From assembly GCA_963573305.1 (NCBI GenBank), contig OY754330.1, positions 1,984,001-2,048,000 on the forward strand: a stretch of DNA of 64,000 nt, read 5' to 3'. Below the pieces are notes generated by a model. That model saw only the letters and a list, made by a program, of their open reading frames with translations. It was not told where the DNA came from and did not search any database. Source of the stretch: Pyrrhosoma nymphula. Lineage: Eukaryota > Arthropoda > Insecta > Odonata > Coenagrionidae. A program made the translations under genes and the position numbers. Of the stretch, positions 55,041-64,000 are shown piece by piece (position 1 is the first letter of the stretch; each line of letters opens with the position of its first letter).

Positions 55041-58000
55041 ATGGAAACTGTTGAGGATCAATCAAAGATATGTGGAATGTAAGTATTTCGCGTAGGTGTA
55101 ATAGTTTCCTGGGTTGAATGCAATTTTATGCTAACTTCTTGTGGCCTATTTTACCACCAGCTGCAAAATCACCACAGGAAAATATGTATGTCCAAGGTGC
55201 AATGTTGTTTACTGCTCCTTGGCGTGTTACCGGGCAAACTTGCACTTGCAATGCTCGGAAAGCTTTTATAAGGAGTGTATCGAAGAAGAGCTTAGACTTA
55301 GACATGGAGATTGCGAGTCGCAGAAGGAAATGGTGAACATTTTGAAGAGGGTTGAGAATGAAGACGATGATGAGAGTCTAGGTAAGATAAATACTTAAGT
55401 GAAGGCTGAACATTTTTTATTCCTCGTGAGTTTCCTGACCAGAGTTTTCATTGTGACCTAAAATGCTGATTTATGTAATCCCTTAGTTCCTAAACATATT
55501 GTTTCATGAGAAAAGAAATTCTAGCATAGCCTACAATGGTATACCCTCCGATTACAAGTCAATATTTCATTTCCATTTTATTAAGCTTGCAGACAGTTTG
55601 TTTTGCGAATTGCCGTAAAAATATAATTTCTAAAAACGGGTCATACTACTGAAAATTTCATGGCTGGTACTATAAGTACTCATTCTCTTTTTGGCTGTTA
55701 TATTGCGAAGAATATTGCAGTAGGTGGTGCAAGTGCGATGAATTTAAATCAAATAACAGGAGAGAGAGAGAGAAGAGATACTTCCAAAAGACTTATATGT
55801 ATTTTAATTAATTATAACTTTAAAATTTAATTTAATCAATTGTGACAGCAAACATTTTAAAATTACAATATTCCAACACTCCACCTCTATTTTAACAATA
55901 TTATGAGGAGAACTTGAATGCAACACAAATACAAGAAACAAATGATGAACTTATTGTCATTATTCCCAGAACATGCATTAATATCTGGACATGAAGTACA
56001 CCATTTTGTACCTTAGAAAATCTTTAGAGTTAATTAATTCGCATTAGTGTGCAAATAACAAAAAAAATATATCAAATTTAAACTATATAGAACAAACTAA
56101 TCAACCAGTATTGCTACTAGATTACAAAGGCTAGAAATTAAACTTAAGATTGTTTGAACACCCAAACAAGCATTTAGTAGTGTCATGAACTGGTCCCCTG
56201 CCAAACATTTAGTGAGGATGTCGGGCTTTTGTTCAGCAGATGGAAATAAATACTTGACAAAATGGTATTTGATGTTGACATGTTTCAAAAGCTTATTCTC
56301 CTTGCGAAGGCAGTCATTACAATAATTTTTGTCCTCATAAATCAAAATGGGTTGAGTGAATTGCACACCTAGGTACTTAGATCAGTAAGCAGGTATCTAA
56401 GCCGTAAGAGTTCAGCAGAAGCTGAAGCTAATGCTTCATATTCAGCATCGAGATTGGATAAGCCACAATGGTCTGTTTCCGAGTAGTCCAAGTCAAGTTC
56501 GAGTCTTGGAATAAATAAGCAGTTGTTGATGAATGATTTCAGGCTTTCCCGGCGAAGATTTATATCAGGGATCTTTCGGGGTTTGCACCGGGTAGTTAGG
56601 TCCATGGCGGCCGACGTTTCGATGCTCGAGTCGAGCATCGTCCTCAGGGCAGAGGTGAGTGCCTTGACTGGAAGTGGTCATCAATATATACCCTATGGGT
56701 AGGTAAGGTCCGAAATTTTGACGGGAAAATTATGTATCATCCGGTGGTCTTGACTCTCCCATAATCTTGATGATAGGTTTCCACCTGAGTCACACGTGGA
56801 AACCTATCATCAAGATTATGGGAGAGTCAAGACCACCGGATGATACATAATTTTCCCGCCAAAATTTCGGACCTTACCTACCCATAGGGTATATATTGAT
56901 GACCACTTCCAGTCAAGGCACTCACCTCTGCCCTGAGGACGATGCTCGACTCGAGCATCGAAACGTCGGCCGCCATGGACCTAACTACCCGGTGCAAACC
57001 CCGAAAGATCCCTGATATAAGCAGTTGTTGATTTGCCATCTGCTGTATCTCCTTCCCAATCTGTATCTGCATACCCCTCAAGTACACATGATGATGATTT
57101 TCATATCACCAGTCCATATTCCAAAATCCCTTTATGATATCTCGAAACAGGTTTGAGACAATTCCATTGAGCTTGAGTAGCATTAAATTGAAATCATCTG
57201 TTGTTGTTGCTGGTTTGCCTTCCATAGGGAGTTTTCACAGGGTTACATTCCTCTAACTGGAAATGCACTGACAGCTTCCTCACATAGTGCTCCTGACTAA
57301 GAATATTTGATACCTCATCCCTGTAAATCTTTTCAGTTGGAAAACGTTTCAAAGGACCAATATATGGCATCTGAATTTATTCTTCAGGTCATTCTTTACT
57401 TCCAAGTTGGCGAATCTGTATCTGAATGGCAAAACCTTTCCTCTAGAAAGTATTACACAATTCCTTCCAAGCTGTATAAGCTTTTGGTTTATCCTTCACA
57501 TATTCCAGGTGACTGTTGGATAACTTTTGAATGATGAGAAACCCTTCACCCTTGTGGCACGTGTAAGCAGATGCACATTGACTGTTTCCCGCACCTGTCG
57601 CACTGCAGTCAATTCTCCTTGGACCTCAGTATGATATTAAGGTTCACTTTCCAATCAACAAAATCGTTCCCTTCCAACAAAGGAATCTTTTCTTTCATAC
57701 TTTCTGCCATCTCGGTACACTTAATTGGCCACATCAGCTAACTGCCTCGTCTTTAGTTATTTCTTTCATCTGATTGGTCCATAGCGTACTGATTAAGTAA
57801 ACCTTTTCTCAATAATTTCTCGTGAAGGAGAATCAAAGAAATCAGAGTAGAACATCCTCTCAGGCTCAGGGCAGTCGAACTTGGAATATCGAACGACCCT
57901 TTATTGTTACAATCTATCGTTATGATCGATAGTGTCAGTTTAGAAACAAAAATTTTAAAATTGCAATATTCCAATACCAACAAATTCAGAAGTTTCTGGC

Positions 58001-61000
58001 AATATAGCATGGGATTTGGAAATCATGGTTGGAAGAAATACAAAATTTTTCTCAAGTGAAGAAAGTTTAGCTATGCTTAAACTTTAAATAATCCATATAT
58101 GTTTATCGATTTAGATCCGTCACTTATGTCTTCATTGCAAGATGTATGGGATTGAAATTTATGATGGTACCTATCTAAAATTATATTTGCTATTCAATTG
58201 CCATAAGTTTTAGCTGCAAGTGAGGGCAACAATTTGTTTGAAGTCTTACTCACATCCAGGTACATATACTGCATCAACTGGAAACAAACTACCTCCGAAC
58301 AAGAATGTAAAATATTGTTTTAGAATTATGATTTAGATGTAGATCACTAATAGTCTTGAAATTGATAATATTCCTTGTGAGAATATGTTAAAATACTTAA
58401 TGCCAACTAGTAATAACTTAATCAATTGGATTCATTCTCCAGTGAATGCTTATTTTTTCATTTAAAATTTGAAATAACTGATAATTATGTATCCCACAAG
58501 GGTATCATAAACTGAAATGTTGTTCTTTCCCACTAAGCTTTTAAAGATCAACTTATAAATTACCTAAAAGTTAGGTGTGCACATGCCATTTCCAAGCAAG
58601 ATGAAAATTAAGGATTAAGTGGAACAATAAATTAAGCCAAAGCTGTTCAAGATTTGGTGTTTTTCTGGTGGATTACAAATATATATAAGAGAGATATTCT
58701 CACGATGCACACCGGGTAAGGTAATTGGCTGTAAGCTGCAGCCTACCTTGCCCAGTGTGAATCCCACGAACATGTAATATAAGCCAAAGCTGTTCCAAAC
58801 TTTCCAAATTGTTTTGGGTAACGCATACTATATTGCCCTGTAACTTTGATTGCTATCTGAGGTTTTGATTTAATTAAGAAATATGCCAAGAAAGAGTTAT
58901 CTAGGCCATAAAGTTTTTGGTGAAATAATTATGTAATAATAATATACTTTATTTGCCATTCGACAAGTATTTTACATACATTGTATGTGGCACATCAAAA
59001 GAAAAACTGTATAGGTATATCCTCTTAAACTGTTGTTAATAGTATTTTTTAAAATTAAACAGCCACCAATTTTGATAATTCTTTTTTTGACAATCTTATT
59101 ATATCTTTAGATTCTGATGATGATGAAGCAGAGCCAGAACTTGTCGAAAGGCTTGATGGCGTCAGTCTTGATGATGCAGATGCTGTTTGGGATGCACTCA
59201 CAGAAGAAGAAAGGAAAGAGTTTGTTGATTTGTTACAAAAAGGAGATGTATCTCAGATAGTTCCAGCTTGGACCCCCTGGTGGAAATATAAGTACGATGT
59301 AGACTCTACATATTAACAGCTTTCATTTTGTCATGAAAAATGAGAAGTAGGCCTTTAACAGACAAAAAATGACTTAAATAATGAAAAGAAACTCAAAATT
59401 ATGTAATTCCCATTTTTACTCATTCCAACAATCTTGAGATGCTGAACTATTTGCCCTTACACCTTGGGAATGCAGTAGATTTGATGTAACTTTCCCAATG
59501 CCACATCCAATTTAATTGTGCAGTAATCTTTCTACCGATATCTCATTTGTCACTGATGCAACATTTTCTCCACTGTCGTGATGAATTGTGTTGAATTTGT
59601 TCGATAATTTGCTGGAGGAGGCTTAATGAGAGAAAAGCCTTGGTAGCATGTTGGTCTTGCCCACTGTCCCAGAAAATGTAAGGCCTGTGGTTCGATGCCA
59701 TGTCCAGGAAACCTTTCTCCTCTGGCAAAGAAATGGAAAGCAAACAATATTTTCACGATTCTATGATTTAAACAAAGACCGCCATCATGGATTCTTCCGT
59801 CACTTGATTCCCTCCCACAAACGGCATTGGACGTGCTTCTACTAATTGGCTGCATATTTCTAGCTGTGTCAACTGCCCCTCTATCATATATTGGACACTA
59901 TTTAGAGATGATCACTATGTAAAAATCAGATGCAAGGAAATGAAAATGTAATATTTTAAGCTTGTCTCAGTCCTAGTCCCGCCATTGTGGGTGTATGTTT
60001 TCATATTTTAATGAGCGAAAAAAATTGATCTGCAAGGAAATATTTCGTTTCTCTCACTGCGACTCACTGGGCGATGAGGGAAATTCCCTGGAAATTCCAG
60101 CCCTCATGCTTGATTAGAAATGCCCAGGAGTTTGTATCAAAGAGATCTGACGTCATCTAGCATTTCCCCGTGCCGTTCATGAGATGGTTTTACTCCTCTT
60201 CAAGCGGTTCAAGTGTTTACAGTGGACACTATTGTGGGCATAAAATACATAACGAAAATGAAGAAATGCCATTTTTCTCCAAGACTTCTATAAGTTGAAA
60301 AAAAAAAATCATGTCTCATTGGAGATGGGATCCACTCTGAAAATTACCTCGGTAATTTTCGTAAATTACCACGGTATTTTTCATAATTTACCATGTCCCT
60401 TGTAAATTACTGTAATTTTCTAGATAATTCACCAATGTTTGAGGTAATTTTTCCCAGATAAATTCCCAACATGTTTTTTTAAGCCAAGTTCACATTTCCT
60501 ACGTGTTTAATAATAAATTGAGGCATTTGCCACTCATTTTTGGAATATTTTACTTAAATTATAACATTATAAGATTAAAGCTCTAGAATATTCTTCTTGA
60601 AAATTTCTCATACTTTAACAAAAGAAAGCCAGATTGCGTGTTGCTGCCATAGTTCTTTTTACAATTTTAAAAATTTCTAATAGATGAATGTTGTATTAGG
60701 TGTGGTTTATACATGGTTATATTCCCTCCCTATTGCTATTGGCTTTCTTATTTAACCATACATTTGCTGTACTTAATACTTAAAAAATACTGGAAAATTA
60801 TGGTGATTTTTCCCACCTCTTATGTCTCACCCACCTGAAGGATGTATGTTAAGGATGGAATCTTCAAATTAGCCCAAATGGGATCTTCTGCCCACGACGA
60901 CTTTCACGTGATCAGGGCTGACTGATGCCACAAACTGCGCTAGTGGCCCTCTACCACGTCTTTAAAAGTTTATGGAGCCACCCGTTCAGCGCCAGAAAGT

Positions 61001-62516
61001 CACACCTTCAATTATACGGCTGCCAGCCTTTCCTGTTCCTGTAGGATTTGCTCCAAGATAGATAGATATCAACTTGACTTGTGCCTGGGTTAGAGCCACT
61101 TGACAACTACCATGCTGAGATCCTCATTTATGTTATTGCAGAAATTTTTCTCCTTAGATCCTTGATCTGCAGAATTCATGGAGTGGGATTGCTGGCCCCA
61201 GAAGATGTCCAATGGCTGAATGTCCAATTTCCAGGCTCAAATTCCCTCCCTCAGTCACTGCGTCCATCATATCCATTTTCACAAATCACAATTTATGTAG
61301 ACCAAGATTCTCTTGCTATTCTGCTCTGTGGTTCTATTACTCACTAGTCTACTTTAAATGTGCCGTGTTCTTGTACTCTCCATTCCTGAATCATAAATCT
61401 TCCGTTCTAAGCCTATGATAAAAATTAGTAAACAATGTAGTCGTCTATCACTTCCTGCCCAAAACCATCTGTGGATATTTGGGTACGAAATTGGCTTTTT
61501 GGATTAAATATGTTTAACTTTTTGAGTGCTGGGCTTGAAATTGAATGCACTTCCAAAAAAAACTGACGATTTTTAAGCACTTGCAGGATTTATTTAATAA
61601 GACTCTCTTCAATCTGGGTTGAAGAAAACTCTCATCAATTTTGGGCTTTCTATGGCATCCAGTAGATTATTTAGGCCCTGCGTGGCCATGAGTACATCTA
61701 CCAGAAAAACTGCAGCCGTATCCTTACGCCCAGCTGTGGTTTAATTACTTTTAATCCATGGACGTCCATCGTCCTTCTCTGAAAAAATTGAGAGCACGTA
61801 TCATTACGTCCATAGCACTCAAAGTGTTAACCAAACTTTAAAAAATACCCAAATAGAAACAGAAGTACGGATAATGAGTTAAACTTGATTTATAAATGCA
61901 AGCATCTAGTTTTACTTTACTTGAAATGTATTTGAAGCTCCTTTAACCATTAATGTATTCCTTCAAAAAATTCACTCTCGGCTCATGCATAAGTATGTAC
62001 ATATTGGTTAAATTATATGGTAATGAAATGTATACCCTTGTTACAGTTATGTATTGAGTCAAACCAGTCTTACCTCTAGAGTTCATACTATACTTTGTAT
62101 TTCAGGGAAGATAAGAAACTAGTAGAAGAAGTAAGCGCATCCAAATCAAGCAATGAAACTTTTATGGAAAATTGCCCTAGGCTGCTGGAAAGTATCCCGT
62201 CATTTGATGAGATATGTGTATGTCACTGGATAAATATATGTGAACAATGGCATTTACTGTCATGTTCAATTAGTTCTGACTGACCATATCTTTTATTTTT
62301 CCATAGAAAAAAAGCCCTTCAGCATGTGTGCAGTTCAACTTGATTAATGTTTTGTATGCTTATGCATACATAGCTCAATACTTTGCTGGAGATCACCTCA
62401 GCTTTGCAATGGAAGCAGTTCATGGACTGTTAATGCTATCAGGCAATATCCGTAACGGATGTAATTATGATAGTGCCGAAGCTGCAATTGAATCTGCTGC
62501 TTCTGAAGCCACCAAT
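55041..62516 (+). CDS. ZNHIT2: Zinc finger HIT domain-containing protein 2 (partial)
   Basis: ZNHIT2 is a cofactor that binds RUVBL1/2 and helps assemble complexes such as the U5 snRNP. Five exons fit in phase: 55041-55078, 55161-55381, 59111-59291, 62106-62217 and 62307-62516, giving 254 codons. The zf-HIT motif spans exons 1-2: C-G-I-C, then CPRCNVVYCSLACYR and the final H/C pair in LHLQC. Exon 3 has the conserved LTEEERKEFVDLL and IVPAWTPWW segments, and exon 5 has NVLYAYAYIAQYFAGD. The last donor (AAT|GTGAGT, 62516) leaves the C-terminal part beyond the right edge; the human protein is about 400 residues. Intron 2 (3.7 kb) holds a copia element and a palindrome. Confidence 0.94.
55760..57982 (-). 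mobile_element. Ty1/copia LTR retrotransposon remnant
   Basis: On the minus strand, pieces of pol read VRKLSVHFQLEECNPVKTPY (end of reverse transcriptase), then the RNase H hallmarks YADTDWEGD and GKSTT, LDAEYEALASASAELLRLRYL, and a final HVNIKYHFVKYLF…KPDILTKCL. Gag-like sequence lies at about 57480-57750, so the middle of pol is deleted. Both ends carry TGTTGG(TATTGG)AATATTG, the start of the LTRs. A polypurine stretch AGAGGTGGAG directly precedes the 3' LTR start at 55878. It sits in ZNHIT2 intron 2, antisense, and is interrupted by a palindromic element. Confidence 0.82.
56531..57017. mobile_element. Near-perfect palindromic foldback inserted in the copia RNase H region
   Basis: Arms of 225 bp (56560-56784 and 56796-57020) are almost identical when inverted, with an 11-bp centre. 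The insertion is flanked by a 15-bp direct repeat taagcagttgttgat (56516-56530 and 57018-57032). On the left only, 29 extra bases (56531-56559, tttcaggctttcccggcg) precede the arm. Each arm carries a perfect structured core: CCCTGAGGAC, stem GATGCTCGA/TCGAGCATC, GAAACGTC (56613-56649 minus, 56931-56967 plus). Confidence 0.88.
59292..62105. other. ZNHIT2 intron 3, mostly anonymous
   Basis: It holds a tRNA-like SINE head (59641-59702) and a low-complexity patch of gtaatttt/aaattac words (60345-60450). No coding frame or other element is supported. Confidence 0.5.
59641..59702 (+). repeat. tRNA-like SINE head
   Basis: TGGTAGCATGTTGG fits a polymerase III A box, and GTGGTTCGATGCC, about 45 bases on, fits a B box. 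The stems are imperfect, so a SINE is more likely than a tRNA gene. Confidence 0.5.
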
Positions 62517-63420
62517 GTGAGTAGGTAGCCACTTTCAGTGCAAATAGAGATTTCTGTAGGTGGAGGAACAATATCTGGGATATAATCTATGAATGAAAAT
62601 TTTCATCATAATTTCAACTTTCCCCAATCATTGGTAAACATTGCAACTTGTTCAATTCATGTAAAAATAGATTGTTTAGTTCAGCCAGTGTTTTGAAGGT
62701 TTAGTTTTTACACTTTAGAGAGAATAGAAATATATGAAGAAGACTTGTTGATTTAACTCTAGCTTATGTTACATATTGCAATTTTTGCATTCACGTTATC
62801 ATAAATTGAGTTTTACATGATTGGAAGTCGTAGTGTTATAATAACTATTAATAATAACTTATTTGCCCAGTGGATTATGTTACAGAATTTGCATGTGATG
62901 GAATGCACATCACGTTGTCATAAGTATGAGTGAAGAGGTTATAAAAAGTATCACAATTGTGTATGCATTCTGTATTGTATGCACATATAAAGGTATTCTT
63001 CCACTGAATTGAATTAGTCAGTCAGTAAAGATAAAGTTCTATTTGTTCTTAGTTTAAAAATTCTATATTTTTTCAGATGTGTTGTTTCAACTGTAAATTC
63101 ATTATAAAGGGCACGCTCATTTCTTTGTGGCCTTGTTTGTGCAGTTTTGTTCTTACATTGCTCCAGTGTATGTTATTCTTGCCTCTGGTGCTAAGAGAAT
63201 GAAGTTGTCAGAATTTACTGTGTTATGCATAACTGTGACCATACATAGATGCAAGCGTCAAGCTAGGAGTCCTTAGATAAGGGTCTACACAAGTTTCCGA
63301 ATGGCTTTTGTTCTATTTTTCTGATGCCATTTTTTGTAGACAGAAAATATTGAATAAATTTGACAGTCTCTGGCGTTAAATGGTGGAACAGTATTTTAGT
63401 ACTTAAATAAAAATGCAGTA

Positions 63421-64000
63421 ATTGTACTGTCCACTTAATTTTTTAAATGTAAAATATTACACTACACGTGTTTCGACGTTTCTTAGGGTGTCATCATCAG
63501 GTCTACACAAGTTATGTCTCCAACGGGAATATTTATACAAAGGAGCAAAGGAAAGAGGGGGGGGATTCTTGACAAATGAAGGAGGTAGTAGTAAGGAAGG
63601 GGGGGGTTACGGTTGATGGTGAATAACAGTGGGGGGGGGGGGTGTTGTTTTACGAGACATGTGACCTTCCTGAGGATTCGGGAGTGTGGCCTATGTTCTT
63701 GTGAAATGTGGAGATAAGCAGAGGGAGGGGGGGAGGGAGTGCAGGCTTGGGTTGTCAGGTGGACAAGGATAGAATGGGGGAGTGAACATCAAATTCTACA
63801 TTAAGAAGTTTGATTTTCTTCTTCTTTCTCTTAATAATCTCCCACTGTTCCAAGGAGTCCAGGCATCGTCCATTTTTCTCGTAATGGAGGATCTTCACGT
63901 CAAAGTTTGAACAGCACCCCCCCCCCCCCTGTTATTCGCCATCAACCATACTTCAACCAACCTTCCTTACTATTACCTCCTTCATTTGTCAAGAATCCCC
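63421..64000. repeat. Foldback element with hammerhead-like core, cut by window edge
   Basis: The left arm (63561-63653) and right arm (63910-64000) are inverted copies: ggggattcttgacaaatgaaggaggta… and its inverse, both holding long G or C runs. They surround a 256-bp centre. Just outside the left arm, on the minus strand (about 63494 to 63458), lies CCTGATGAT, GAC…GTC, GAAACACGTG. The matching right-hand core would fall beyond 64000. Confidence 0.75.

Noticed and set aside
62517..63420. Further ZNHIT2 exons
   Set aside because: No frame after exon 5 shows a splice acceptor together with family-like residues, so the 3' end is taken to lie beyond the window.

Overview
This is a window of eukaryotic nuclear DNA, most likely from an arthropod and probably an insect with a large, repeat-rich genome. 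The evidence is intron-split orthologues of conserved animal genes (INTS2, MED31, SLX1, ZNHIT2), an errantivirus-type LTR element with an F-protein-like env, and many Tigger/pogo, hAT and non-LTR remnants. The species assignment is inference. Gene names rest on recognised protein family features, and all exon phases were checked by hand.

Positions 1-38300 are almost entirely the minus-strand gene INTS2 (Integrator subunit 2). Ten coding exons lie at 38300-14770 and the C-terminal exons lie beyond the left edge, so 1-14769 is intron 10. The introns are packed with transposable elements. These are a Tigger transposase pseudogene (133-1083), a 7.5-kb LTR element (3377-10834) with intact env but gutted pol and a Tigger-type insertion in its 3' part, a Tigger copy split by a LINE (18191-20897), a second LINE copy (21294-22073), a hAT remnant (30117-30887), a LINE (about 31000-32968) ending about 20 bp from an INTS2 splice donor, and an R2-like LINE (about 35214-37150) broken by a hAT-type MITE.

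MED31 (38662-40790, plus) is head-to-head with INTS2, with 361 bp between start codons. Positions 40791-52964 hold no recognised protein gene, only SINEs, MITEs and a CpG-rich block at about 48060-49020. A two-exon gene for a small secreted protein follows (52965-53424, plus). Next come SLX1 (54769-53718, minus) and ZNHIT2 (from 55041, plus, running off the right edge), again head-to-head with 271 bp between start codons. A Ty1/copia remnant in ZNHIT2 intron 2 is itself interrupted by a near-perfect 225-bp-arm palindrome.

The most unusual signal is a recurrent structured motif. At least seven loci carry a sequence like CTGANGAN, a short stem-loop, then GAAAC, usually as two copies facing each other in a foldback. 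It resembles a hammerhead ribozyme core with one extra base after CUGANGA.
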